DNA of 64,000 nucleotides from Neckera pumila (taxonomy: Eukaryota > Streptophyta > Bryopsida > Hypnales > Neckeraceae). Of the stretch, positions 13,089 to 26,065 are shown in pieces. The notes under the pieces were generated by a model, which had not been told where the DNA came from, did not search any database, and was given only the letters and a program-made list of their open reading frames with translations. Each line of letters begins with the position of its first letter. The stretch's first letter is position 1. The DNA lies in the NCBI GenBank assembly GCA_963969595.1, contig OZ018408.1, positions 52,019,022 through 52,083,021 on the forward strand. Direction: 5' to 3'. The position numbers and the translations under genes were made by a program.

Positions 13089-16000
13089 TTACCCAATCTT
13101 CACCCACGAGGCGTACCCGACGTTGCCATCCGCAACAGGGAACAGCATATAGTATCCTGCGGGCGCCACGGCCAGGGTGGGAGGCGCCTTGGACGCCACC
13201 GTAAACGTCCCTCCTCCAGCGGCCACCGGCGCCCCTGCTTCCAACTGCAGCAACCTCTGGCCCTGGGCGAACGAGTGGGTCACGAACGGCGCACTGACCA
13301 AGTTGAGCTCGATGAACTTGGGATTCGCGGCCTTCACTGTGGCAGTGAACGCCTGACCGTGCCCCAAGCCGCCTGGAGCAGCGGCGAACGCAGGGCGGTT
13401 GGCGCCCAGGTTCGGAGGGGAGAAGGTCTCGATGCGAAGCTCAGTCGGGAGGAAGCCGGCTAAAGTGTAGAATTGGTGCGTGTTGCTGCCGGCCACCATG
13501 ACGCGGCCGTCGGGAAGAAGGTTCGCAACGGAGTGATAGACGCGGGGGATGCCGCTGCCCGCCAGCGTTTGGAACCTGAACAACAGGACGTTATGACATT
13601 GTCAATTTTTCGGTAAAGCGGCAAAGATTTCTGGAATACTGGAAGCTAGACCAGCCCTAGTTCTTTCTAGAAAGAAAACTGCAGTTGAATGTGCTTCATT
13701 TGCTTGAATGTCAGAGTTCATGAAAACTTTGGAACACGCCAAAATATATAACTACGACGTTCATTCTTGTGTGTGCATCTCATTCTGCCAATTGGAAAAT
13801 TGTCAATGGAATGGAATGGGTATAGTCTTAAAACGATAAGCTGCACTCATTTGACAATTTTTGTTGAAATTATGGCAAAGATTTGTGTACTGTAGTTCAA
13901 AACTTGCGGATGCTAGAAGTGTCCTACGTTTCTTCAGAGAAGAATCCATTGAGTATCTCGTTTTTTCAATTAGAAAATTGCATACTTAGTGAGTACACCT
14001 GGAATTTTTCTCTGTCAGAAACTCGAAACCCTAAACATTCCTAACACATGTAACTTATTCAGAACGTGACATGTGCAAGTTGTCTTAGCTTAGACTCAGC
14101 TTAGATACTGTAATACTGATCAGATTGTATGTGGTATCAGAGACTGTGATGTTAGAGCGTGTGATAGGGAGGGGATTTCCAGGGAGAATGCTGATTCGAT
14201 GTGATAGTAATGAGTGTGATCTTTGGTAAGGAGAATTGCATTGGATGTTGATGAGCATACCTTCCACCAGCAGCGTTGTAGGGCTTGTAGAGCACTGGCG
14301 TCTTCACAGGGTCCGACGCGAATCCCCATCCCTGCGCCCCTGCGCCAGCGCCGTTGATAATAAGCACTTGCCTATCCGGCAGCAAGATCATATCCCCCAT
14401 CAACCTCCGCATCGGCATGTTCTCCATGGCCCATCCCGCCCCCGCGGCGAGCGGCGCGATGCGTCCGCACGTCTGGGAAGCCGGTTGGTTCGTGCCCCCT
14501 GCCAGGAACGCCCCGTACTGCGCACCTCCGCACACCAAAACCTCGACGTTGCCGTAGTTCGCGTTCGCCGACAACGGCAGCAGCACGGAGCTTCCTGCCG
14601 AAGGGTAGTTGCGAGGCTCCCCGGGGATGGTGGGGTAGTCGCGCACCACCTTGTTGCCGGCCCAGTCGTACAGACAGGAATCACGGTTGGCGAAGATGAA
14701 GAGTTGGCTGTTGGGCAACAGGTGCACGAATGGGTACATGTTGTCGTTCTGGGCATCGTTAGCCTGCAACAACAGGAAATCAATCCATCAGACCCCCGCC
14801 CATAGCTGATTTCACTACCCAATTTCAATCTCAGGGGCAAAAAATTTGTCGAAAATTAGGTCAAGTGCTTGTGATGTTCAAATTTGGCCCGAATCTTATT
14901 GAAGTCGAGCAAGTGAGGAGTTGTTCTCGTAGAACTCGTCGAGATCTTTCCAGTGAGTCATAGGATTAGTCTCTGTTGCTGGAAATTCAGAAGAAATTGT
15001 TTGGGAAAAAGTAAAGCAGTGAGGGGTGGGATTCGAGGTGACGTACTTTTTGGAGGAGGGGGAGATTGTAGGTGCCGCGGCCATTGGTAGGGACATACTC
15101 CACGGTGAAGACGCCGCGACCTCCTACGACGATCTGTGAACCGTCGGGGAGAATCTGGTTGGACGCGTACCAGCGGCCGTCTTGCAGCCCTCCGCCAAGC
15201 TCCACCCAGTCGCACCCGCCTCCTGCTCCGCACGGCGAGTAATTCCGAATCTGGGAAATTTAACGCACCGATTGCATCAGTCCAATCACAACGCCAACCA
15301 AAAAAAATCCTGACAACGGACGCTCCGGAATTCATAAATTTATCACAACAGCAAACTTCATTTGAATTGATCAAACAACATCGCAAAGAATCTTAGACTG
15401 TGTGTTCAGTTGCAATCGGGATACAATTTCCATTGCTAGTGGAAGAGTCAGTGTTTGCAATTGTTCTCTTGCAAAATTGTCAAGAGAAGCTAGTTAGGCA
15501 AATGGCACGAGTTCGATCACTAGTGAAGTGAAGAATCATGACTACATACAGTGAACGGCAAGGTTCGAAAATTAGACACTTAACCTGATTTGCAAAAGTA
15601 CGTCGGTACGTGATTAGTATAACTCAGTTTAAGCAAGATTCAGACAAGAATTGCTCCGGGTACCTTATACAAGCCGTCGGCATCACCACCAGTGTGTACC
15701 AGCTTCCCATTGGCATCGAATTGACCGGAGCTGCACCACGTATCCGTATACACAAATAGCGGTCGAATGTTGTTGGAGCCTGGCGTGAAGACAGCTGAGT
15801 GGGCAGTACAGTCATGCTTCGACGCCTGAATTCACAACCACGGGTACCACAGAATCATTAACCAATTCTAGTAAGGTCCGAAATCCCTTTGCAAAATGGA
15901 AATCAATCTCTGGATTACAGTAAGCTGTGTCCCTGAAAAGTCATCACCGAATCGAATTCACTTCCATATGAATATAATATAGTTTTCAATTCCTCGGTTG

Positions 16001-16526
16001 ATCAAGAAGCCAATCTACACAGATTTCTGCATCATTCCAGAGACCAAGCCCAGACAGAGCTCTGCAGAATGACAGATTTGCAATGGAAACTAAGTGAACT
16101 CACGCACTCGATCTGCAGGATTGTCGCGGCACACGCCCTTGTTCAAGCCGAGCTGCGAGGGACCAATGTTGGTCCGGTCCAGCAACACCACGTTTCCGTA
16201 ATGCGTCACTGCCGAGTGCATGGTCGATATGCCGGCGTTCCCCACCACCGTCTCCCAGAAGCCTTGCGCTTCCACCACTACCGCCACCGTCACCATCGCC
16301 GCAGCCCAAACCACCACCAGCTGCAAGCAATCCATCCCAACATTCATCAAATCAGTAAATCAGAATCTTCCAATCGCTAAAGCGAGACAGTTCTTCCATT
16401 CCTTCAAAAACTAGCCAACAATTCGATTTCACATCTAGCTGCCTCCGCAGCTGCTCAATTCCTGCTCGACTGAATCCCAAAGCCGCCCATCTGATGGTTC
16501 AGTACCTTCTTCATGTCGACCCCCAT
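13089..16526 (-). CDS. Glyoxal oxidase-like (galactose oxidase family) secreted protein
   Basis: Six coding exons, all GT-AG: 16526-16506, 16320-16108, 15825-15664, 15250-15047, 14763-14261, 13575-13089; 529 aa, TAA at 13091-13089. Predicted to oxidise aldehydes or alcohols to acids or aldehydes and make H2O2 in the wall or apoplast. Residues 1-26 are a signal peptide split by intron 1 (MGVDMKK, then LVVVWAAAMVTVAVVV). A glyoxal oxidase N-terminal beta-propeller follows, then a galactose-oxidase C-terminal domain. By family knowledge the copper/radical ligands are present: Cys109 (TDTWCSSG), Tyr160 (GRWYA), Tyr381-His382 (RVYHS) and His468 (FVTHS). Length fits plant members (roughly 540-600 aa). 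This start is preferred because it is the first ATG after the TATA box; starting at 16347 would leave it as an upstream ORF. The exons are GC-rich against an AT-rich background. Exact substrate unknown. Confidence 0.92.
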
Positions 16527-16697
16527 TGTCACGTCTCAGTTCCACCTGATGCTGCACTGCCTCTGACCTCGCTTCAACTTCACGCACTAGCAATGAGGCT
16601 AAGCTAGCGATGGTTGCGCGCAGGTCAGCTAGCTAAGCTTGCCTTGAAGGCAAATCCCAGTAGAGGTGCTGTGGAATAGGATGAGGGTGTATGGTGG

Positions 16698-16704
16698 CTC
16701 ATAT
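16698..16704 (-). promoter_or_regulatory. Probable TATA box of the glyoxal oxidase-like gene
   Basis: On the minus strand the sequence reads CACTATATGAGCC, about 175 bases upstream of the chosen ATG (16526-16524). No other ATG lies between the expected start of transcription (about 30 bases downstream, near 16,670) and that ATG. Position and motif only; no transcript evidence. Confidence 0.5.
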
Positions 16705-16908
16705 AGTGGCAGGAGGAGCCTTGGTAAGCCGTGGAATGGAATAATGATCCTGCATTAGTGAGCCGTCCGCCATGCCGGTCAGTGAAAATGCGCCTGCAGC
16801 GAGCGCACACAGACAGTACGTTCCAGCGATGGGATCGGAAGCAGGGGATGAGTGCGAGTTGGTGGGCCATAGCTGCCTACTGCCAACTCTCGATCGCTAC
16901 TAACTTAA

Positions 16909-16932
16909 CTGCCTGCCTGCCTGCCTGCCTGC
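16909..16932. repeat. CTGC microsatellite, 6 copies
   Basis: Six perfect CTGC units, about 200 bp upstream of the putative TATA box of the glyoxal oxidase-like gene. A short length-variable tract in a promoter region. Confidence 0.9.
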
Positions 16933-19420
16933 AAGCCAAGCGCGATCACCGTCGTGCTGCCGTGGGTTCAGCTTTTGGTGCAATTGCTACGGTATTGCCA
17001 AATTAAGCCTTGTCCTCTTGCTTTTCCGCTCCATGATTCCTGGGAATCGACGCACTGTAGACTGTTCGTTTGCGTAGTTCCACTGCTAGGTATGGCGTCC
17101 GGCCCTTCACTTGAATTACTTGCACAACATTCTCATCCGAATAAACCCCGGCCACGCTTTGAAATCTGGATCAACCCCGATCAGTGTGCAATTAGACTAT
17201 TTGGCATTGTAAATGACTCAAATCATAATTGGGCACTGAACGGCAATTTCTTTAAATTGGCGGTATTCAAATACTGTGGCACGGTATAGAACGCGCGTTC
17301 CGAAACCTAAATCCATAAAAGCCGTAGATTTTAGACCTCCATGTACACTGTATGTCACAAATCTTGCCAGTTTAACGAAATGGACTACACTGACCTCAAT
17401 GTTAGAATTTATGGATTCATTTTCACTCTTTACCAAGGATTCATGACTAATTCAATTAACTATCTTGTCGTTTTAAATAAAAGAGTTTAGAAGGAGGCGA
17501 ATATATTATACCTCCAGAACACATCAGTGAAGAACTGATAGCAATTTAAGTGTTCGTCAAAACTAACCAAACTTGAACACAAAACATGTTCCATTCTTCA
17601 AGGAGGGGTTTGATTCTGAGGCATTCTGTGGCATTTCGCGCACTTTGTGTGATTTGAAATGCTTATGATTTGTGCAAAGAACGTCTGAAGATCATTTATT
17701 CAATTCAATTCAATTCATACTTAGCTGCAAATTAGTTAAACTGTCCATATGGGCACACAAGCAATCCATTGCTAAACTCATCTGTAAACGGAGCTTGTCG
17801 TTGATGTTGGCGACACCATGCGTAGCGACTCACTGGCGGGTTGTCTTTACTTGCAACCTGTAGCTAGCTAGCTACCGGCCGGCCCTTTCCTGAGCTGCTC
17901 CCATCCACCGCGTAGACCTGGGAGGGAGCTTCGAGCCTTCGATCATGCATCTCGCTGCTAAAATGATTGCAAGGACTACTCATGATCAACGCGCAACAGT
18001 AGTCCAGCTGGATTATTTTGCCTTGTTGTTTGCTTCACCACTGTAGCCGTCACCACTCCCCACCACTTCTCTACTCCGGCCACCACCTGTTCCTTGTCCT
18101 CCAATTCTCTGACAGGAAATTGAAGTCTGCAATGCTAATTTTTCCTTCCACTGGACATATCTTGACATTATTCAGCCAGAGCTCCGTTCAAGTGGATGTG
18201 CCCTGGCGGAGATCGGATGAACTCCAGTAGCTAGCCAGGCCAGGATATTGGGTCACTGGCAGTTGGTGGAAAATGCAACCAGAAGGTCAAGCGACACCAG
18301 GAGAAAAACCTGCATTATTTGAGAAAAGAACTACCGAAAAAAGAAAAAAAAGGGCAATCGGAATTACAGTATATGAGTGGACTCCGGTTGAGAAAGAGGA
18401 ACAGTGAACTTGTGGATTTGATTTTCAACGGATATAATCACAGAGAATTACGGAAGAAAGGTTGGTTGGTTTGTTTAATTTTGAAAAATTACTGAAGAAA
18501 GTTTCGAAGTACTAGGATGAGCCATTGCCACATTTCGATGAATGCGTTACTCCAGGAGAGGTCGCAAGTTATAGGACTTTGGAAAGACCAAAATGAAATC
18601 TCTGGAAACTTTCTTTGGTTTGGATGTTTTCAGTGAAAATAGTCAAGTTCTATGCACCTGTTAAGGACTTGAATCTAGACCACTCGTGCACCACATTTTG
18701 GCAACTGGAAAATTGGAAAATTGCCGAAATAATGATTACTGCCTTCTAGTGTTTGGAAGCAGAAGTACGACTGGCACAGCAAGCCCACGCGGCCTCAGCT
18801 TCATGATGGTTAGCAACTTAGCATATCCAAAGTGCACGTGAATGCACAGGACTGAATACAATTGCAATTTTGCAGACAGCAAATATGCAGACATGGTTTC
18901 AGAGCTCATACAATTGAGTACTCTGGTTTATCTTATTAAGGTAGTCTGCTCTTAAACTGACACTCAGTTACGGGCTGGTCGGCCATTTTCATGGGCTTCC
19001 GTGGATAGGAAGATTTCTACAGTAGCTCATTTTTCAGACAAAGAGAAACAAATGCGGCATGTAACACAAGTGATATCATATTTTTTGAATCATTATTGAA
19101 TTACTTATGAATTTTCAAAGATTTCTCTATTGTTGGCACCTATTTGTGGTCATTGGTCACGCGAAATCTATTCCCTTGCAACTTGTAAAGAGATATGGGA
19201 AACCAAGGAGAATGATTGGCTCTTGCAATAAATAACACTTTGTCTTGGATCCACTCAATGGCTAACAAGGTCAATATAAAGACGACTGGATATCCATTCT
19301 AATTATAGGACCAATTTGAAGAAGGTAGTTGCTTTTAGAGCATACTAACTTAGTACTTGTAGTACCAATTTACCAATTACACTAAACCTAAATTTTAATA
19401 AGTTTTATCCATTTTTTTTT
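16933..19420. other. Upstream flank of the glyoxal oxidase-like gene, no gene seen
   Basis: Mixed composition, with a GC-richer patch near 17,860-18,230. None of the frames shows a known domain or plausible exon structure. The patch may be regulatory or old genic DNA; nothing specific can be supported. Confidence 0.4.
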
Positions 19421-19510
19421 AAATTTTAATTATGCAAATTTTAATTATGCAAATTTTAATTATGCAAATTTTAATTATGCAAATTTTAATTATGCAAATT
19501 TTAATTATGT
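19421..19510. repeat. 15-bp tandem repeat, 6 copies
   Basis: The unit AAATTTTAATTATGC is repeated six times head to tail; the last copy ends in T instead of C. The copies are otherwise identical, so the expansion is recent. Confidence 0.97.
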
Positions 19511-20024
19511 GAATTTAAACTAAAACATCTTATGGATCACATAGGAACACAAATACAACAATATCATTTATAGATTGAGAGGTTATAATGTTTGATCAAA
19601 TATGTGTTAAACCTATGAAAGTGATTGAAGTCTTTCAATCCTCTTTTACAGGACAAAAATAAATAAGGTCATGCAAAAAATATGAGCTTATTAAAGGACG
19701 TAATATGCATAACCGTAATCGATTAAAAAGCTTCTCAAAGTCTACTCTAAATTTTTTAAATGAATTTTGAATGTGTTTTTTCCCCCACAATCTAGTGTAT
19801 TTGAGGCTCATCATCTAAAAAGGAGCCTCTAATATTAAAATATCAAGATTTAACTTCAAAATTTAGTTGACACTAAAATATGGTACCTTGGGCATTTAGG
19901 GTCGGCTATTAAGAGCCCATATATGTCTACATTTATACGTGCCATTTGTTAAAGTTATACCAACCAAGACAGTAATACCATCGATGAAGCCATGAGGGTT
20001 AGATTTGGCAAAGGTGCTTGAAAT

Positions 20025-20224
20025 CACTACAAAAGAATGAAGGTGTTTAAGCTTAGTCCTATAGTATAGTTCTAAAAGTAATGACCTTTTAAGAGATTTT
20101 CAGTAAAAAAAACTTACTAATAATACATGTACTTTCAATATAATTTTACTAAAAGGTCATTATTTATAGAACTATACTACTCCTAGGGTTATACTTAAAC
20201 AACCCCTTTCTCTAGCTTGTAGTG
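20025..20224. mobile_element. Miniature CACTA element, 200 bp
   Basis: Begins CACTACAA and ends TTGTAGTG, with the 3-bp direct target duplication AAT at 20022-20024 and 20225-20227. The interior is a hairpin: GTTTAAGC...CTATAGTATAGTTC on the left is complementary to GAACTATACTACTCC...CTTAAAC on the right, and TAATGACCTTTTA pairs with TAAAAGGTCATTA. Non-autonomous. The CACTACAA ends and 3-bp duplication are diagnostic of the CACTA (En/Spm, CMC) superfamily. Confidence 0.8.
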
Positions 20225-20758
20225 AATGGAATTTCCATGTTAGACATTAGATGACATTTGAAGGCATTGGAAGCCCATTTTAGGCTCGTTCCCAAATTTG
20301 GCCTGATTCTGCGAACAGCTAGTACGGGCTGTCAAATTTTTTTTTTCTCTCTCCAAATATCATTTGAAGCAAAAAAAAACTTTTTTTTTTTGGGGAGGAA
20401 AATGATGTAGGACAATCTTGGCCACATCAGCCAGCAGTTTTCCTATGTTCCTGCAGTCTAGGAACACAGGATAACTCGTAGTCTCTTAGAGGCCTCAAAT
20501 GTCATCTAATGGATTTTGAAAGGTTCTTGTTACCTTGCACCAACCACAAGCTAACAAAGTGGTACTTTTCTACAAAGATGACTTAATTTATGTAAAATCT
20601 ATTGGATAGTTCTTACGCTAAAACTGATATAATCTTATGGCATTTATGTCCTCACAATCTTGAGCGCTTTGAATTTTTCAAGTAAAATTGGCTTTTATTA
20701 GGTTGATATACAAATACGTACCCTTGATCATATTGTTTCTACCACATACATCTAGCAT

Positions 20759-21045
20759 ATAAGGTGACTACACCCAAAATCGCACCTTCCCTAAAACCAC
20801 CATCATCACTCTATATACATCTCCAAAATCAATATGTACATATGATGAAGAAATGATTTTAGGACATCTTCAAAAAAACTTTGACTCTTCATAACTTTTG
20901 CATACAATCTCTGGTAAGTTGCAACCTCATTTCACTTGCTAACAAGAAAATATGAAATTTTGGAAAATATGAAATTTTGATCATTCTAATAATTGGCACT
21001 AGGCACAATAGCAAAAAGTGGCAGTTTTGGGGGGTACCCACGTTA
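20759..21045. mobile_element. Family D MITE-like element, copy 1
   Basis: About 287 bp. Left end AAGGTGACTACACCCAAAA; the right end, reverse-complemented, is TAACGTGGGTACCCCCCAAA, so the ends are imperfect inverted repeats. The interior is shared with the copies at 22,379 and 60,389: CCATCATCACT, CATCTCCAAAAT, ACTTTTGCATACA, TAGCAAAAAGTG. A short tandem duplication of GAAAATATGAAATTTTG sits inside. No coding capacity. Confidence 0.7.
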
Positions 21046-22378
21046 CAAAGTATCCAATTGTTTGACAATTTTGATTGTGCACCAAAAATTTGAGGTCTAG
21101 AACCTTGTCTTCCACCTTGAACCTTCGCATTGAGATGCCGGGTCAACCCTAAAATACAAGAGTATCCCTAGAGTAGGTGAACTTGTACGTATTGCCACTG
21201 CATCATTACTTACAAGCTGCTCCATACCAGCACATCCAACCTTTCAGTGACAAGATCTGCAGTTTCAGAAATATCAATTGGCCGACATTCAGAACCTTGG
21301 AACGTTTCCAGATGATTCTAGTTCTAGTTTGATAGCGAGCTTTTATGCACTTTGAATGTCACCGTTGTTGTTTTTTCGCTCTTTCCACCATACCGAAATT
21401 GATGTTCTGAATCGCTCACCAGAAAATTCCAGGAGCTTGCTCCAGCAAGCCAAGTTGACTGTCCAGAGTTATTAGAAACGCCGGCGGTGCCACGGCGTCA
21501 TTGGAGTGTTTGACTTGGTCTGTTGTGACTAGCTTGTGAGTCCACGTTGCCGTGTGTTGGCCGAGTCCACTGATTGTCACGATGGCGTGGCGAAAACTGC
21601 TGAACTGCACCTCGTGTTTTGTACGGGTTCCACTGTTCTGTTGGCTCATAGTGGTTTGTGCTCTTTCTGGGAGTTTGCGCTTTCAATTGGGGGCACCACT
21701 CATATGAGCAAACTGATTGAAGCTGCTCCCTTGCACATGAAAATGGAGCTTCAAGAGCGAAAGCGGCAGAATGGACTGTTCACAATGAGAAACTTCGGGG
21801 GGCGTTCAATTGTACTGGAACATTCGATGGATGTAATGTAAGGTAAGGGGACGGAGTTTTGTTCACTCAACCTGGAGGCTGACAAGGAAATTGGTGGATG
21901 ATGCTGATCATTAAATTTTTTCCAAAATTTGTCAATTTTCTTAAAGATTTGACAGCACACAAATGTCATTTGTCTTGGGATCGCGTTTTGGGGAATTGAA
22001 GAGGAAATTGGATAATAACTCTGCTTTGTCATCCAGGATTGTAGTTAAAAGTAGGTCAAGTATGCAGGTGATTTCACTGTATCAATGTATCAAATCTCTA
22101 TGCAACCAGTTTTCAGTCTCTTACAGCTCTCATTTTCAACTTCGTTTCGTGTTTCAAGTTAAACTTGTTTGTCGAATTTTTTACTCTTGGGAACAATCAC
22201 CGCCTAAGTTGTTGAATACTCGGTTATGCAAGTTTATTAGCGTGAGTGCCAACTCTGTGAACTTAGTTGACATGAAGCTCCAAAACTAGGACTCGCAGAA
22301 GAGATTTACGTTCCAGTGAGACAATCGTTTGGCCGAAAGTGCCAAACTGCCAATGTTGTGATTTCATTTCCACCAAAT
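21046..22378. other. Non-coding interval between two family D copies
   Basis: No gene recognised. Frames of about 100 aa on both strands near 21.5-22.3 kb lack domains, splice support and codon bias. Composition is less AT-rich than the surroundings near 21.4-21.9 kb. Confidence 0.4.
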
Positions 22379-22650
22379 GAAGTGGTTACACCCCAAATTG
22401 CACCATGTCTAAAACCGCCATCATCACTTCTGTATACATCTCCAAAATAAACAAGTGCCTATGTTGAAGAAACAATATTAGAACATCTACAAAAAAAACT
22501 TTGACCCTTCCTAACTTTTGCATACAGTATCCAATTATCGCGTTCTTTGGTGCGTTGGAACCTCCTTGCCAACAAAGAAAATGTGGAAATTCGATCAGTC
22601 TAATAACTAGTCACCGTAGCAAAAAGTGTCGTTTGAGGGTACCCACCTTA
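22379..22650. mobile_element. Family D MITE-like element, copy 2
   Basis: Left end AAGTGGTTACACCCCAAATTG; right end GAGGGTACCCACCTTA. Same orientation and interior as the copy at 20,759 (CCGCCATCATCACT, CATCTCCAAAAT, ACTTTTGCATACAG). About 272 bp, no ORF of note. Confidence 0.7.
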
Positions 22651-25600
22651 ATGAAATTGACGTTCAGAGGAAGTGCATCCATCTTGCAGACTCAGCATGC
22701 CACGTCCCCTGTGAGGCTGTGACCCCTTATCTCGGCAACTACCGGTCCTAGTAGATTGGGTTGGCAACCAAATTTGGTGACAGGGATGAAGTACAAACAT
22801 AAGACAGCGAGCCAGAGTTGCCCAGCAAATGGTGAAGTTCATTCCGTGTCTTGATTTTGTCTGGAAACCCAATCATTCTCTTTTATTAGGGATGGTTTCG
22901 CTCTCTTCGTAGCTAGCTGTGGCAGCTTTTGAATTTGAAGCGCCACACACAAGGCTCAAGAGACTCACTTACGCACTTGTCATTGCTTGCATATCACACA
23001 AAATCAGATTCACTGACTCTGCCGGGAGTTTTGGTACACATTTATAATAAGTGCTTTTTCTTTTCTTTTCTTTTTCTTTTTGTGTAATACAGATACGGAT
23101 TGGATATTTCCCTGCTTGAATGAGTGCCTTCCAAAGTCAAAGAACATCTGAACAATCACATGCATTTGCATCTACTGAGGAAGCCACCACCAACAACTTG
23201 GGTCTATATGGACCCGAGTTTCTTGTTCAGAACTCAAATGAGATACACACTCCACATGAGACACACAGGGGAACGGAATCGAACCTCATCTGTTGTCTGT
23301 CTCGTCTCCATTCATGAATAGTTGTTGGAGACTCATATGATTATCAACTGTCAATTTAATACCAATTCTAACAGTTGGCAAGTCTGGGGTCATGGCTTTG
23401 AATTGTGGGCTCCATCTAGTCTGGGTTGAGAACGGAAAGTGAATGGGAGAGCCGGGGCATTCACGCCTTTCTTCTTCTGAATGAAGGTAGTCTGCTATTA
23501 AAGCGACCATTTAAAGGTTGATTACCTTTTGGGGAAGCAAAACTCCTTGAAACAATTATCAATAAAATTTTGGAGGAAGAAAATGGAATTGACATTGAAC
23601 CCAAGTCGTTTCATATTTTTTGGACTTTTGTGGAATTAGTTATGAATTTTTGAAGTTAAAACATAGTGGTCACTAAAAATGACCACCTCCTAAAATGTAC
23701 ACAGTTGGTACATTGAAGAAAGAAAAATGTTCCTTTGTGTCATGATCACTTTTAGAGCAGAGTTGCTTTCAGAGCACATTACTTTACATGTCATAGTATC
23801 TTAACCCCTAAATGTTCAAAGCTTGTTTTGAAAATTTTAGAGTTTGTTCAATACAAAATTTAAAAGTTGAAGTTTGGTAACTTTTGAAGTTGTCAGTGTT
23901 TTTATAAATGTTATTGTATAATCGTAAACTAGATGCATTATGAATCATTTAGGATTGAAAGATTGTAGTGTACAATCACGAGGATGTTAAAGTAAATTAA
24001 AGTCTTCCAATCTTCTTTTACATGTCATATTGAAAATTCAAGTTATGAAAAAAAGAATGAGGTTAGAGGACAATAACATGTATATCCACAATCTATTTAC
24101 AATTTTACAACATTTATTCTAAATTTATTTTTTGAAAAGAATTTTCAATGTGATTTTCCACCAAGGTTTGGCATATTTGAAGCTCATCTCCAAGAGACCC
24201 TTATATTAAAAAAATCATGATTCACCCCCTTGCACAAAATCTTCAATAGAAAATCATACACATGTTTTATAATATTGAATTTTTGGTGCTAAAAATGGGA
24301 CTTTTAATACACATTTATCTAAATAAGGAAATATTAAAAATAATAATTTTGTAAGATTTTATTTGACATTAAAGATGTATCAACACCAAAATGTGGTGCC
24401 TTAGGCATTTTAGGAATATTGTTGAATATAAAGAATTGAAATTGTTGGCAGGTGAATTGTGTATATATAAAACCATCGTAATGTACCTTCACCATTATTA
24501 CATCTCGCCTTTAAAGTTTCACTAATATGTTTTAAAAACAACAATTCCAATATTTAAGACATTGCAATATGCTGATATAAGAATGTTTAGAAGAAATTTC
24601 AAAAACTTCAGTTACATACATTGCAAGATATTAGCATTTGAAGTACAAAAAAACCTTTAAGAGTCTAAAGGTTTTGGACATAGAATGCAAAATTCCAAAT
24701 CCAACAATTAAATTTTTAAAAAGATGCCTTAATGTTGTACAAAAGAAAATTCTTCATAACTTTCACAAACCTAAATAGAATGAATAAATACTTTATATGT
24801 AGACACACAAAATATATATTCAATGTATGACTTAAAAAACTTATATATGTGAATAAAAAGAGTGCATGTATATTCATTTGTATTCATAAGTGATGAGCAA
24901 AGGATAAATCATGAAGTGTCTTAATTAATTTATGTAGGTTGTCAAAGATCATGGCTTGAGCTTCAAAAATTATCTAATTGGCTTAAAATGATGTGACTAA
25001 TTTTCTTCACATCATAGTAGCCCCAAAATCTAATTTTTATTAAAAAATTAAATTTAAAAAAATTTATATGGAATAGTACATACCTTAAAATGAGTAATGT
25101 TTGATGGTCTTTCAAATTTTGCAAAAAACAAAATAAAAACATTTTCTCTTATAAATTTGTAAAAATGCAATGAAAATTTACAATAGCACTTGTTTATAAT
25201 TATTCTTTGTTTATTGCAAGAATAATAATGAGATACATTGCTATTGCTTTAAATGAAATATTAATATAACAATTGTTTTCTTGCTACAATAATTGATTCT
25301 TCTTTCATATTACTTTTCCTATTTTTTTAAAACTCAAATTTTTCTTAATTTTTTTTGGCATATATGAAATTATACCGCAAGTAATGACAAAAATTGTTGG
25401 AAAATTTTGTTATATTTTTTTTGACATATATAGTACTATTAACCAATGCATAAAAGGAATAATCAGTGAATATTGTAAGTGAATAAGGATTAGCCTGTTC
25501 ATTTTGTTTTGTTTAGATTAGAATTAAGAATTGAACAATTGCAAACTATTGAATTCCTACAGGGAAATCACATTGGAAACTATTGAATCTCTATGGGGAA

Positions 25601-26065
25601 ATCACATTTAAAAAATTGTAGTGTATATTTTGAAAAGCCATAAATCAATTGTAGTTGCACATGTTATGTATTTTAATTTCATATTTTTTTAATGACTTCA
25701 ATTTTAGATTTGATATACAAAATGAAGATCAAAAGAGTGGATGTTACCTTGGACGTTATTATTGACATAAAAACACAAATTTCCTAAAATTACGCTAACA
25801 CCACCTAAAACGCGAGTTTCTTATAGTAAATTTAATTATGTAAAGTTGCAGCCTCAACTTTCCCACTTTAAGTAGTTCATGCTTCATACGTGATATTATT
25901 GTGTTTGCTAACTATTGAGCAAATTAGGAATTAATCTACATGTCTAATCTCCTAAAATTACGCTAAAATCACCTAAAACGTAGGTTTCTTATAGTGATCA
26001 CCCTCCGATTTACAATTTTCCGCCCAAAATGAGCACTGAGCACAACAATGCATTGGTTTTTCCGT
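22651..26065. other. Non-coding stretch with repeat fragments
   Basis: No gene recognised. Contents: a solo left end of the TTAA family (TTAA at 23801-23804 followed by CCCCTAAATG), a CT-rich tract near 23,050-23,080, and two direct copies of a roughly 45-base phrase (AAATTACGCTAA ... AGGTTTCTTATAGTG-like) at about 25,785-25,830 and 25,955-25,996. The rest is very AT-rich. Confidence 0.45.

Noticed and set aside
14236..14805. A 189-aa plus-strand frame
   Set aside because: It is the antisense shadow of exon 5 of the glyoxal oxidase-like gene; GC-rich coding DNA often leaves the opposite strand open.
16090..16350. Start of the glyoxal oxidase-like gene at ATG 16347 (single-exon signal peptide)
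   Set aside because: It would leave an earlier ATG and short ORF in the leader, whereas splicing 16506 to 16320 gives an in-frame signal peptide using the first ATG. Kept as an alternative only.
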